Shown piece after piece: positions 15,157-24,026 of a DNA stretch of 38,452 nt. The notes under the pieces were generated by a model that saw only the letters and a program-made list of their open reading frames with translations, was not told where the DNA came from and ran no database searches. The DNA lies in assembly GCA_016195095.1 (NCBI GenBank), contig JACQAE010000298.1:1-38452 (forward strand), read 5' to 3'. The first letter of the stretch is position 1; every line of letters begins with the position of its first letter. Position numbers and translations under genes: made by a program. This stretch comes from Pseudomonadota bacterium (GTDB taxonomy: Bacteria; Pseudomonadota; Alphaproteobacteria; Rhizobiales; Xanthobacteraceae).

Positions 15157-16374
15157 TCAGTTCGATTTGACCAGCGGGCAGCCGCCCTTATCGAGCGGGC
15201 GAAACGCCTGTTCGCCCGGGATAGTTTGGACGAGCTTGTAATAATCCCAAGGCTCCTTGGATTGGGCTGGCGCCTTCACCTCGAACAGATACATCGGATG
15301 AATCTTGCGCCCATCGACGCGGATCTCGCCTTTGCCGAATAGCGGATCGTCCGTCCTCATCTCCTTCATCTTCGCGACCACCTTGTCGCCGCTCGTGTCG
15401 CCCTTGAGAGCCTTGACGGTTTTCAGATAGTGCAGGACCGCGGCATATACACCCGCCTGCATCTCGTTCGGGATATTATTTTTGGGATGAAGTTTCTGGA
15501 AACGCAGAGCCCAAGCGCGCGCCTGCGGATTCATATTCCAGTAAAACGGACTTACCGCCAGCGACCCTTGCGCCGACTGCGCGCCAAGCGCGTGAGCGTT
15601 GTTGATGATGAACACCAGGCCGGCAAGCTTCTGGCCGCCCTTGGTCAATCCGAATTCACCGGCCTGCTTGATCGAGTTGGTCGTGTCGCCGCCGGCGTTC
15701 GCGAGGTCGACGATCTTAGCCTTTGACGATTGAGCCTGTAGCAGGAAGGACGAAAAATCCGATGTGTTGATCGGATGGCGCACAGCGCCGACGACTTTTC
15801 CACCATTCGCATTCACGAGGCCCGACGCCGCGCGTTCGAGATCGTGACCGAACGCGTAGTCACTGGTGAGGAAAAACCAGCTGTCGCCGCCGGTCGCTAT
15901 GACCGCCCGTACAAGGCTATAGGCGAGCGAATAATTGTCGAAGGTCCAGTGCACGTTGTTCGGCGTGCACTTCGGCCCTGTAAGATCTGTCGAAACGCCG
16001 CCTGAAATCAAGAATGTTTTGTTCGCGGACTTCACGATCTCACTGACCGCGAGCGCGATGCCGGAGTTCGGGACGTCGGCGATGACATCGACGCCCTCGG
16101 CATCGATCCAGCGGCGCACAATCGTCGTGCCGGTGTCGACCTTGTTCTGGTGGTCCGCCGACACGACTTCGATAGGCCTGCCGTTGATCGAGGAGCCAAA
16201 ATCCTCAACCGCCATTTTTGCCGCAACAACCGAACCGACACCCTGAAAATCTGCGTAAACACCGGACATGTCGTTCAAAACGCCAATTTTGATCGGCTTC
16301 TCATCGGCGAACGCCACGTTCGCACTGGCCACCAGAGTACCAACCAATGACAGGATACGAATTGATGTGAGCAT
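15157..16374 (-). CDS. Orphan Liv-type ABC receptor (type I periplasmic-binding protein)
   Basis: A 405-residue secreted receptor. Its signal peptide MLTSIRILSLVGTLVASANVAFA is followed by KIGVLNDMSGVYADFQGVGSVVAAKMAVEDFG, the typical opening of branched-chain amino acid/aromatic acid receptors, and later by WFFLTSDYAFGHDLE and FGKGEIRVDGRKIHPMYLFEVKAP. The latter pattern is frequent in receptors for aromatic and cinnamic-type acids. I start at ATG 16374 (GGGGGAG upstream), 24 bases inside the track's ORF. It follows the feruloyl-CoA-synthase-like gene directly in the same unit, so uptake and activation are probably co-expressed. No permease or ATPase gene is adjacent; the livFGMH set at 32837 or another locus would have to serve it. 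Confidence 0.87.
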   Translation of the reverse strand: MLTSIRILSLVGTLVASANVAFADEKPIKIGVLNDMSGVYADFQGVGSVVAAKMAVEDFGSSINGRPIEVVSADHQNKVDTGTTIVRRWIDAEGVDVIADVPNSGIALAVSEIVKSANKTFLISGGVSTDLTGPKCTPNNVHWTFDNYSLAYSLVRAVIATGGDSWFFLTSDYAFGHDLERAASGLVNANGGKVVGAVRHPINTSDFSSFLLQAQSSKAKIVDLANAGGDTTNSIKQAGEFGLTKGGQKLAGLVFIINNAHALGAQSAQGSLAVSPFYWNMNPQARAWALRFQKLHPKNNIPNEMQAGVYAAVLHYLKTVKALKGDTSGDKVVAKMKEMRTDDPLFGKGEIRVDGRKIHPMYLFEVKAPAQSKEPWDYYKLVQTIPGEQAFRPLDKGGCPLVKSN

Positions 16375-16397
16375 GTCTCCCCCATTTGACCATTGCA

Positions 16398-18302
16398 TCA
16401 GTTTTGAGCTGCCATAGCTGGAACGGACGATTTGTCCTGGTTACGCCGTGCCGGCGCGGTCATTACGTCCGGCGATGTGTCGTCGCTGTAGAGCCGCTCA
16501 ACGAGCTCGGCGCGCCGCTCCAGGACCGCGCGTTGATTGATGTAGCCTTTGTCGGTAATTTCATTGCCGTCGATCGACGGCGGTTCGGTCATCACGAGCA
16601 ATCGCGCAATACGGCGGCTATTACCGGCATTGGACTTGTTGAAAGCTTCGAGCGCGGCCAGCAGATACGAACGGATTTCTTCTCGACCGACCAGACGGTC
16701 GATCCTCGCCTGCTTGTCGCGACAGATTTGCTGGCAGCCTGCCTGGCTGAGGAACAACAGGAGCCCGACGTCCTCACGGTCATGACCAGTGACCACCGCA
16801 TCCTGAACGACCGGAGCCGCGGCGCTGATAAATGATAGTCGGAGATCGCCGACCTGAACCCAGGTGCCGCTCGAAAGCTTGAAGTTCTCCGACACCCGGC
16901 CGTCGAACCGCAGGCCGCGCCTGGGGTCCGCTGGGTCGACAAAGGCAACAGCGTCGCCCAGCTTGAAAAAGCCTTCGTCATCAAAAGCTTTCTCGGTCAG
17001 ATCGGGACGGCCGTAATAGCCAGGCGTAACGTTCTCGCCCTTGACCCGCATTTCCAATTTTTCGCCGTCCGGCACCAGCTTCACGGTTGTGCCGGGGACC
17101 GGAAGGCCGACCCCGCCGATGTCGGCCGCCGGCCAATGACAGAAGGTTGCCACCGGCGCCGTTTCGGTCGACCCGAGCGACGACAGGATAGGAATGCGTT
17201 TGGCGCGATGCTTGACGGAGAGCGCATCCAGCCGCTTCCATAGGTGGGGCGGCAACGCCGCGCCGGCATAGAAAATTATATCGAGCTTCTCAAAAACGTG
17301 GCGGGCGAACCCATCATCCTGCTCGAGCGCGGGGATAACCATATCAAAGCCGCGCGGCACGTTGAAAAACAACGTCGGCTGGATTTCGCGTATGTTAGCA
17401 AGCGTCAATTCCAGCTTGCCGGGCACCGGCTTGCCGGCGTCGATATACATCGTGCCGCCGTTTCGCAGAATCTGATTGAAATTGAAATTGGTCCCGAACG
17501 TATGATTCCACGGCAGCCAATCGACAATGATCGGCGGCTTCTCGCTCAGAAATGGCCAAACGTGATCGATGGCTGCGCCGTTGGCGCCCATCATACGCTG
17601 GGTGTTGATGACGCCCTTCGGCATGCCGGTTGACCCGGAGGTCAACAAAATCTTGGCAATCGTGTCCGGACCAACTCGCCCGTAGTGCTCTCGCACCAAA
17701 TCGGTGGCCGTGGCCTTCAATACATCGGTAAATACGACTGCATGCGGAAATGCCGGATCACAATGGTCGGCCAGAAGATCCATACCAGCCATCCGAATCG
17801 CCGCGAGCGCTCGCGCGAATGGCGCAAAGGCCGACACGTAGATCAGGCTCGGAGAGAATTCGCCGGCGATATATTTAAGTTTGGCGAAGTTTTCCGACAT
17901 CAGAGAGTAAGCCGGCGAAACCGGCAGAAACGGAATGCCGATCTGCATGGCGCCCAATTTCAGAAGCGCCATGTTGATCGAGTTGTCGGAGAGAGCTGCG
18001 ATCGGTCGTTTTGCCGAGTGGCCCCGGTCGAGAAGCCACTGTGAAACACGATTCGAAAGCTCTGCGGCGGCGCTATAGGACAATCTGCGCCAGTCACCGT
18101 CCGGTGCGCGCTCAGCTAGAAACGTCCGGTCGGGCGCAATCTTTGCCCAATGCTTTAGGTGCTCGCCAAGTTGTCGGGGATAGTCGCGCAGCGGGTCGGT
18201 GCAACTGATCAGCACCGCTCCGTCAGGACGGTGTTGGACATCGGGCCGCGGCTCGGCAAGCCGAACCGCCGCGAAGTCAGGACTGCTGCTTTCGTCCGAC
18301 AC
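16398..18302 (-). CDS. Feruloyl-CoA-synthase-like ligase
   Basis: A 634-residue AMP-forming ligase with the architecture of feruloyl-CoA synthase (Fcs, usually 600-630 aa). The N-terminus reads [45 protein letters not shown]; the P-loop is [19 protein letters not shown]. Further marks are [42 protein letters not shown], and the C-terminal [18 protein letters not shown] wording characteristic of this group. It would activate a hydroxycinnamate or related acid. A perfect-armed TetR site lies 105 bases upstream. The receptor gene follows with a TGATG junction or 24 bases later. The C-terminal about 25 residues ([17 protein letters not shown]) are low-complexity. Exact acid not determinable. Confidence 0.85.
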   Translation of the reverse strand: MSDESSSPDFAAVRLAEPRPDVQHRPDGAVLISCTDPLRDYPRQLGEHLKHWAKIAPDRTFLAERAPDGDWRRLSYSAAAELSNRVSQWLLDRGHSAKRPIAALSDNSINMALLKLGAMQIGIPFLPVSPAYSLMSENFAKLKYIAGEFSPSLIYVSAFAPFARALAAIRMAGMDLLADHCDPAFPHAVVFTDVLKATATDLVREHYGRVGPDTIAKILLTSGSTGMPKGVINTQRMMGANGAAIDHVWPFLSEKPPIIVDWLPWNHTFGTNFNFNQILRNGGTMYIDAGKPVPGKLELTLANIREIQPTLFFNVPRGFDMVIPALEQDDGFARHVFEKLDIIFYAGAALPPHLWKRLDALSVKHRAKRIPILSSLGSTETAPVATFCHWPAADIGGVGLPVPGTTVKLVPDGEKLEMRVKGENVTPGYYGRPDLTEKAFDDEGFFKLGDAVAFVDPADPRRGLRFDGRVSENFKLSSGTWVQVGDLRLSFISAAAPVVQDAVVTGHDREDVGLLLFLSQAGCQQICRDKQARIDRLVGREEIRSYLLAALEAFNKSNAGNSRRIARLLVMTEPPSIDGNEITDKGYINQRAVLERRAELVERLYSDDTSPDVMTAPARRNQDKSSVPAMAAQN

Positions 18303-18695
18303 CGCCTCCCCCTCACTTATGCCGCCACTTTCGCAACCAAACGAGGTTGCGACGGCCGATCTCTATTTTCACCGATAGTTCAGCGCGACCGAAATGAAGT
18401 CAAGAGTTATTTTACGCTCATGTAAAATAATGTAAGCTGGTATCTGTCGGATCATCCCTCAATGCGGGCGCCTGACCTCGCCGATTTCGTTTTCCTGATG
18501 CGGCATGTCATCGGTCGGCATTCGCTTGGGCTCGCAACGAAGACCTCGATCCGGCAGGCCCATTCTCTCGAACAAATGGCGAGTTCCGTTGCACGATTTT
18601 GTGCCGCGATCTGTTGCCGTCAGCGCGACATTTCACTGCCAGAATCCGCCGCGGCGCGCGGGATTTACCCTTTTTCGAAGACCTCGAGTGTTTGT
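18303..18695. other. Intergenic between operon end and feruloyl-CoA-synthase-like unit
   Basis: This stretch holds the TetR site at 18407-18430 and otherwise no supported gene. The plus-strand ORF at 18462 runs antisense to the SDR gene and lacks a domain. No clear terminator follows the SDR stop at 18696. Confidence 0.5.
18407..18430. promoter_or_regulatory. Candidate TetR operator 3
   Basis: TTATTTTAC-GCTCAT-GTAAAATAA has 9-base perfect arms with N6 spacing, 105 bases upstream of the feruloyl-CoA-synthase-like start. It shows the same half-sites and spacing as the palindrome beside tetR. Confidence 0.8.
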
Positions 18696-19445
18696 CTATT
18701 GCGGAGCAAGCCTGATCGCGCCATCGATTCGCACGACGGTGCCATTCAACATGACGTTTTCGATCATATGGATGGCAAGCTTGGCGAATTCGGCAGGCTC
18801 GCCGAGCCGTTTTGGAAACGGGATTGCCTGGCCAAGCGCAGCCTGAGCGGCTTCCGGAAGGGCGCGCAGCATCGGCGTCGCAAAGATGCCCGGAGCGATC
18901 GCAAGAACCCGAATGCCGAATTGGGCAAGCTCCCGCGCCGCCGGCAGCGTCAGCGCGGCAACGCCGCCCTTCGATGCGGCATAGGCGGACTGTCCGATCT
19001 GGCCCTCGAAGGCCGCGACCGAAGCAGTATTGATGATCACGCCGCGCTCCCCGGTGGAGAGCGGTGAAAGACCCGCCATGCGGCCCGCGGCCAACCGCAA
19101 GACATTAAAGGTGCCGATGAGATTGATCTCGATAACGCGAGTGAAATCTTCGAGCTGCATCGGCCCGTCGCGTCCGAGAATGCGCTTGGCGGGCCCAATT
19201 CCCGCGCAATGAACGCAAATCCGGAACGGCTCGATCATATTGATCGCGTCGGCAAAGCTATCCGGTCGCGAGACGTCCGCGGAAATCGCTGTTCCATCGA
19301 TCTCCTTAGCCAATACTTCCGCGGCACTTCCATTCGTATCGACGATGGCGACGCGGGCACCGGCTGCATGCAGAGCCAACGCGGTCGCGCGACCAAGACC
19401 GGACGCCCCGCCGGTCACCAGCGCAGTTTCACCATGAATAATCAC
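18696..19445 (-). CDS. HSD10-type short-chain dehydrogenase (3-hydroxyacyl-CoA dehydrogenase)
   Basis: A 249-residue NAD-dependent SDR. TGGASGLGRATA (residues 11-22) binds the cofactor, CAGIGPAKRILGRDGPM and NTASVAAFEGQIGQSAYAASKGG hold the Ser-Tyr-Lys active site, and the end FAKLAIHMIENVMLNGTVVRIDGAIRL is the signature of the HSD10 / 3-hydroxyacyl-CoA dehydrogenase type 2 group. It would oxidise a 3-hydroxyacyl-CoA to the 3-oxo form before thiolysis, doing the job that PaaH does in the phenylacetate pathway. It is the last gene of the eight-gene operon, and its ATG overlaps the thiolase stop (ATGA). Specific substrate unknown. Confidence 0.86.
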   Translation of the reverse strand: MIIHGETALVTGGASGLGRATALALHAAGARVAIVDTNGSAAEVLAKEIDGTAISADVSRPDSFADAINMIEPFRICVHCAGIGPAKRILGRDGPMQLEDFTRVIEINLIGTFNVLRLAAGRMAGLSPLSTGERGVIINTASVAAFEGQIGQSAYAASKGGVAALTLPAARELAQFGIRVLAIAPGIFATPMLRALPEAAQAALGQAIPFPKRLGEPAEFAKLAIHMIENVMLNGTVVRIDGAIRLAPQ

Positions 19446-20671
19446 GAGACCGAGCTGCGCGCGTCGCGAACGTCGAGTACAACCGCCATGGCGGTATCAC
19501 CGGCGGCACAGCCGTGAAACAAGCCGATGCCCCCACCCTTCATGACGAGTTCCTCGATCAGTTCAATGATAATACGCAGCCCCGTCGGACCTTGCGGATG
19601 CCCGTAGATCAGCGAGCAACCGAAATTGTTCATGGTGTTCGGATCGACTCCTGTTTCGCGAGCGAAAACGAGATCGTTCACGATGAACGGATTGTGGGAT
19701 TTGAACGCATCGACTTTGTCGATTGAAAGTTCGGCACGCTCCAGCGCCCGTTTTGCAGCTTTTACAGGCGCCGCCGGCATGTAGGCCAAGCGCTCGCGCG
19801 CCTGGCCAAATCCGCGCAAGGTGATGGCGATGTTCGGTTCCGACGAAAACTCTTTGGCGCAGTCGGCCATGGTCAGCACGATCCCGGCGTTCCCGTCGGC
19901 TGGGTGCGTCTGGCCGCCATAGGTAACGGTACCGCCCTTCACCACTGGCTTGAGTTTCGCGAGCCCGTCCGCCGTCGTGGGATGGATGCCTTCGTCGGCA
20001 ATGAGCGTGCCGGCCTCTTTGCGAAATTGAGGATCGGGAACGGAAAACGGCAGCGTCATGTAGCGCTTTTGAAAAGCCCCATCGTTCGCAAGCGCGTCGA
20101 GATATTGCTCGTAGCGACGGGCCACAAGATCGTGCTGCTCGGCAGTTGATATCTGCCAGTCACGCGCGCAGTTTTCCGCCGTATCGACCATTGCGCATCG
20201 CGCATTGGGATCTTCCTTGAAATTGTCGAGCACCCAATTCTCCACCGCTGGTGCCCCGCTCGGACCGCGCGGATTGGGATAAAGCACCACCGGTGAATTT
20301 GAGGTGCGGTCGCATGTTACCGTCAATGATGCCGTGGCATTCCCAGCCATGATCTCACCTGCCGAGGTGGCAAGGCAACGCGCACTGGTCGCGCACGCCT
20401 GCGAGATGGTTGGACCGGTGACGGCTGGCGCGCCGGCGACTGACATCAACCACGGCACGCCCCAGAAGCTCTTGTCCTGCGGCACCGTCATGCCCAGCAC
20501 CGCATGATCGATGCGATCGATTGGAAATTGTTTCGCCGCGAATACTTTCTTCGCGGTGTCGGCGGCGAATTTGACGCTATGAAGGTTAGCGAAACTCATC
20601 TGCCAGCGCGAAAACGGCGTGGACCAGTAAGCGCCGTATGGAATTCGGACAGCGGACAGATCGGTCATCAT
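19442..20671 (-). CDS. Thiolase-family enzyme with divergent HNPF motif
   Basis: A 409-residue thiolase. The nucleophile is C93 in TISQACATSARCL. The C-terminal motifs FGCSLIYGHPQGPTGLR (His of GHP) and GLFHGCAAGDTAMAVVL (second Cys, CxxG) are present, so it should be catalytically complete. Where most FadA-type thiolases read NEAF, this has KSHNPFIVNDL, unusual among the thiolases I know. Its N-terminus (VRIPYGAYWSTPFSRWQMSF) is also distinctive. It starts ATG ATG at 20671 with AGAAGGTG upstream. In the operon it would cleave a 3-oxoacyl-CoA, possibly a 3-oxodicarboxylyl or 3-oxo-3-aryl propionyl-CoA. It overlaps the SDR gene by four bases. Confidence 0.82.
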   Translation of the reverse strand: MMTDLSAVRIPYGAYWSTPFSRWQMSFANLHSVKFAADTAKKVFAAKQFPIDRIDHAVLGMTVPQDKSFWGVPWLMSVAGAPAVTGPTISQACATSARCLATSAGEIMAGNATASLTVTCDRTSNSPVVLYPNPRGPSGAPAVENWVLDNFKEDPNARCAMVDTAENCARDWQISTAEQHDLVARRYEQYLDALANDGAFQKRYMTLPFSVPDPQFRKEAGTLIADEGIHPTTADGLAKLKPVVKGGTVTYGGQTHPADGNAGIVLTMADCAKEFSSEPNIAITLRGFGQARERLAYMPAAPVKAAKRALERAELSIDKVDAFKSHNPFIVNDLVFARETGVDPNTMNNFGCSLIYGHPQGPTGLRIIIELIEELVMKGGGIGLFHGCAAGDTAMAVVLDVRDARSSVS

Positions 20672-20717
20672 TGTCGCACCTTCTATTCAGCGTTCTGACG
20701 AACCATCAGGGAACCCA

Positions 20718-21740
20718 TTATGACTTCGCCTGGACGAAGCGATCCGTTCGGACGTCGCCTTCAAGGACGCCCGCGCGCTCAAGTCCCGATACGGCGGCAT
20801 CGATCATGGCGGGTGGCCCGCAGACATAAGCCTCGAGGCCGAATACGTCCCCGAGATGTTCCATCATGACATCGGTGACCAGCCCGCGCCGTCCGCTCCA
20901 GCCGGAATCCGCCGGCTCCTCGGACAGCACCGGGGTATAGGTGAAGGACGGAACGCTCCTCACCCAGTCGCGCAAAATGCGGGAGCAGTACAATTCGTCG
21001 CGCGAGCGCGCGCCATAAAGCAGGTGAATCGGACGCGTGTCCTTGACGTGGAACGCCTTGTCCAGCACCGACATGATCGGCGCCAACCCGGTGCCGCCCG
21101 CGACGCAGACCGCCGGGCGCCAGCTGTTCGACGACAGGCCGAAATGACCGAACGGCCCCAGCAGTTGCAGCGTGCCGCCGCTCGACATCCGCGACACGAA
21201 CGTGCCGATCTTGCCGCCCGGGTAGATGCGGACGTGAAAATCAATGCTGTCAGTCCCCGGCCGGTTTGCCGTGGAGAACGTCCGGTTCGGCGCCACGCCC
21301 GGCACCACCCACTCAAAGCATTGTCCGGCATGAAATTCGACCGGCCGGGGCGTTTCGACGGTGATTCGGTAAATTGTCGGCGTGAGTTTATCTACCCGAC
21401 GTACTATCGTATCGACCGTCGTGGGACGGATCGATGCCGATTCGGTTTCGATCAGCGCCAGATCGAGCACGATATCGCTCTTCGGGAAGCACAAGCAGGT
21501 GAGAATATTGCCCCGCGCGCGATGCCGGTCGTTGAAGATCGCAGGATCCGCGCCCGGCAGCTCTTGCACCTGGCCGGAATTAAGCTTCGCCATGCACGCG
21601 CCGCACTCGCCGGAACGGCAATTATACGGCACCGGCAAGCCAATCTGAATGCACGCGTCCAGCAATGTCTGGTCGCTGCGGCAGGTCAATGCGCTGCCGG
21701 AGGGAAGCAGCTTCAGATCGAACGCGGGCACGGTCTGCAT
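20718..21740 (-). CDS. Ferredoxin-FAD reductase, partner of the PaaA-like oxygenase
   Basis: A 340-residue electron-transfer protein. The N-terminal plant-type [2Fe-2S] domain has C41-x4-C46-x2-C49 (CRSGECGAC) and the fourth Cys in LTCLCFP (about residue 82). The flavin domain has RTFSTAN (about 153-159) and GGKIGTFVS. The NAD domain has AGGTGLAPIMSVL (about 214-226) and VCGPPAMIDAA. This order (ferredoxin first) is that of phenol/toluene/methane monooxygenase reductases, unlike PaaE, where the ferredoxin domain is C-terminal. It starts 14 bases after the diiron gene's stop, so it is the obvious electron donor to that protein. Confidence 0.88.
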   Translation of the reverse strand: MQTVPAFDLKLLPSGSALTCRSDQTLLDACIQIGLPVPYNCRSGECGACMAKLNSGQVQELPGADPAIFNDRHRARGNILTCLCFPKSDIVLDLALIETESASIRPTTVDTIVRRVDKLTPTIYRITVETPRPVEFHAGQCFEWVVPGVAPNRTFSTANRPGTDSIDFHVRIYPGGKIGTFVSRMSSGGTLQLLGPFGHFGLSSNSWRPAVCVAGGTGLAPIMSVLDKAFHVKDTRPIHLLYGARSRDELYCSRILRDWVRSVPSFTYTPVLSEEPADSGWSGRRGLVTDVMMEHLGDVFGLEAYVCGPPAMIDAAVSGLERAGVLEGDVRTDRFVQAKS

Positions 21741-21754
21741 CAGCCTCGCGTCCG

Positions 21755-22519
21755 TCAGCCGGCATACATGGCGTTCTCGGAAAGCTTGCCGGTCCGCTTG
21801 ATGAATTCGGCGCCGGTTTCAGGCAGCGCGACGCCCCAATCCTTGGCGATGAAGGCGCGAACCTGCTGGTAGTAGTTCTCGCGCATGCCCTCGTTGGTGT
21901 CCGCCTTGAGACCCCAATGGCGATAGCGTTCGTTGGAACGCGACTTGTCGCCGCCGAACGAGGCAAGGCCGACCGGCAGCCACTTCATCACGGCGGCGTC
22001 GATCTCCGTCTTGCCCTGCGGCGTCCGCAGCAGGCTTTTCACGCCATCCATGCCGAGCCCGACATGGCCGTACTCCTCGTTGAGCGTATCCTGACATGCC
22101 TGCCGGAACGGCTCGTAAGGCGACTTGATGAAATGGCGGAACTGATGCGCGGCGGCGCGATCGACCAAGGCCAGAAACACCATCTGGTCGGCCCAGGTAT
22201 CGATCGGCACGTCGAAGGTCGACAGATGCGCCTTCTCCTTGATCACCTCCCGCCAGTCCAAATTGAGGTCCTCCAGCAGCTTTCGAAACCGCAGATGATG
22301 GCCGTATTCCTCCATCACCGTCTTCGCCATGCGCATTTTGAGGTCGGCGCTCGGCGCCTTGAGGATGCTGCGCTCGAACGAGTCGGCGCCGAATTCCTCG
22401 CTGACGACGTGAATGGCGATAATGTTCAATTGCAGCTTTCTAAACTCCTCGTTCTGGGCCTGAAAATCCGCCGGCGTGACGTTGCCCAGGCTTTCCGCGT
22501 TCGGGTTCAGCTTCAGCAT
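21755..22519 (-). CDS. PaaA-like diiron oxygenase subunit
   Basis: A 254-residue ferritin-like protein of the PaaA/PaaC family. The carboxylate-bridged diiron ligand set can be read directly: E41/E42 in VVSEEFGADSF, E71-x2-H74 in MEEYGHHLRF, D120 in ALVDRAAAHQF and E149-x2-H152 in LNEEYGHVGLG. The full set argues for the catalytic PaaA type rather than the iron-free PaaC. PaaA normally works in a PaaABCE complex that epoxidises phenylacetyl-CoA. Here no PaaB, PaaC or PaaD is encoded, and the gene is followed by a reductase of different domain order. It probably oxygenates an aryl- or alicyclic-CoA ester in the cytoplasm. The family is clear; substrate and subunit composition are not. Confidence 0.85.
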   Translation of the reverse strand: MLKLNPNAESLGNVTPADFQAQNEEFRKLQLNIIAIHVVSEEFGADSFERSILKAPSADLKMRMAKTVMEEYGHHLRFRKLLEDLNLDWREVIKEKAHLSTFDVPIDTWADQMVFLALVDRAAAHQFRHFIKSPYEPFRQACQDTLNEEYGHVGLGMDGVKSLLRTPQGKTEIDAAVMKWLPVGLASFGGDKSRSNERYRHWGLKADTNEGMRENYYQQVRAFIAKDWGVALPETGAEFIKRTGKLSENAMYAG

Positions 22520-22541
22520 GGCATGCGCTCCATCGAAGGTC

Positions 22542-24017
22542 TTATTGATAAAAGCTGCGCGGCTTTTCTGAAATGTCCACGATCACGTTCTTCACCTGCG
22601 TGAAAGCGTGCATCGTCTCGAAAGCATCCTCGCGGCCAAAGCCGCTCGCCTTGGTACCGCCAAATGCGGCGCCTGATGGAAAGAGGTTGTAGCAATTGAT
22701 CCAGACTCGCCCGGCCTCGATGTCGCGCGCGGTGCGGTGCGCGCGGCCGAGATTCTCCGTCCAGATACCCGCGGCAAGGCCGTAATCGAGCAGATTGGCC
22801 GTCTGCATCATCGCGTATTCGCTAGACCAGGACTGAAAAGTAACGACCGGTCCAAAGATCTCGTCCTGCGCGATCACCATGTCCGCTTCGGCATCGATGA
22901 ACACCGTCGGCTCCATAAACAGAGCCTTCGGATAATCCTTCACGTTCATGCGGTTGCCACCGGCGATCAGCTTGGCGCCTTCGCTCTTGCCGATATCGAT
23001 GTAATGCAGAACCTCGTTGAGATGCTCCTCGAACACCATCGTTCCCATAGTCGTCGATTTATCGAACGGATTGCCGATTTTAAGTTGCGGGATGAGATCG
23101 ACCACCTTGCGCTGCAATTCGTCTGCGATGGAATGATGCGCGAAGACGCGGGAGCCGGCCGTGCACACCTGCCCCTGGTTCATGAAAGCTCCGAGCATGA
23201 TGCCCTGCGCCGCCTTGTCGAGATTGGCATCCTCGAATACGATCTGGGCGTTCTTGCCGCCCAGTTCGAGGGTGAGTTGCTTCGTCGAGGATGCGGCCGC
23301 GGCCATAACCGCCTTGCCGGTAGCGCTCGAGCCTGTGATCGAAATCTTGCGGATGTCCGGGTGCGATACGATCGATAGGCCAGTGGTCGCGCCGTATCCT
23401 GTCAATACATTGACGATCCCGGGTGGTAGGCAGTCCGCGATCAGCTTGGCGAATTCCAGGGTCGTGACCGGGGTCGGTTCTGCTGGCTTGTAGATAACGG
23501 CATTGCCGACCGCGATCGCTGGCGCGATCTTGCCGACGAACATGTTGAGCGGAAAATTCCAGGCGCCGATGATGCCGACGACGCCGAGCGGCTCACGGAT
23601 GTCGTAGCTGAGAATATCGCCGCCCGGCGACATCGTGTTGCCTTCCAACGCTCGCGCGGCGCCGGCGAAATAACGCAGACGATCCGCCGCAGTCAGCACA
23701 TTCGCGTAACTCTCACGCCAGGGCTTCCCGGTGTCGCTGGTCTCCAGCCATGCGAACCGGTCGGCCTGCGCCACCAGCCTGTCTGCCAGTTTGTTGATAT
23801 CCTCGGCGCGTTTGCGCGCACCCATACGGTGCCATTTGGGCCAGGCCGCCTTGGCGGCGATGACGGCTTCCACCACGTCACGCTCGGTCGCGTCCGGTAC
23901 GGTGCAAAGCACATCGCCCGTGATCGGGCTGATCGATTCCAGCGTACGGTTGGAGGACGATCGCCGCCATTCGTTGTTGACGAAAAGATCGTATTTCTTC
24001 TGGATCGAATAGGACAT
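22542..24017 (-). CDS. Aldehyde dehydrogenase
   Basis: A 491-residue NAD(P)-dependent ALDH with all catalytic residues: N154 in GAWNFPL, E251 in LELGGKN and C285 in GQVCTAG. Length and pattern match the large phenylacetaldehyde/betaine-aldehyde/vanillin dehydrogenase superfamily, without a fused MaoC domain. In the phenylacetate pathway the bifunctional PaaZ combines ring-opening hydratase (MaoC) and aldehyde dehydrogenase activity. Here ALDH and MaoC proteins are separate genes of one operon, so this enzyme could oxidise the ring-opened semialdehyde-CoA. Alternatively it oxidises an aryl aldehyde released by the crotonase. It lies 9 bases after the SCP2-type thiolase and 22 bases before the diiron gene. 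Confidence 0.88.
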   Translation of the reverse strand: MSYSIQKKYDLFVNNEWRRSSSNRTLESISPITGDVLCTVPDATERDVVEAVIAAKAAWPKWHRMGARKRAEDINKLADRLVAQADRFAWLETSDTGKPWRESYANVLTAADRLRYFAGAARALEGNTMSPGGDILSYDIREPLGVVGIIGAWNFPLNMFVGKIAPAIAVGNAVIYKPAEPTPVTTLEFAKLIADCLPPGIVNVLTGYGATTGLSIVSHPDIRKISITGSSATGKAVMAAAASSTKQLTLELGGKNAQIVFEDANLDKAAQGIMLGAFMNQGQVCTAGSRVFAHHSIADELQRKVVDLIPQLKIGNPFDKSTTMGTMVFEEHLNEVLHYIDIGKSEGAKLIAGGNRMNVKDYPKALFMEPTVFIDAEADMVIAQDEIFGPVVTFQSWSSEYAMMQTANLLDYGLAAGIWTENLGRAHRTARDIEAGRVWINCYNLFPSGAAFGGTKASGFGREDAFETMHAFTQVKNVIVDISEKPRSFYQ

Positions 24018-24026
24018 GACGCAACT

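Noticed and set aside
18462-19067. 201-residue plus-strand ORF between the feruloyl-CoA-synthase-like and SDR genes
   Set aside because: Mostly antisense to the SDR gene, with no ribosome site or recognisable motif. The true content upstream is the TetR operator region.
20856-21872. 338-residue plus-strand ORF opposite the ferredoxin reductase
   Set aside because: Arg/His-rich antisense shadow of a gene with clear FeS, flavin and NAD motifs.
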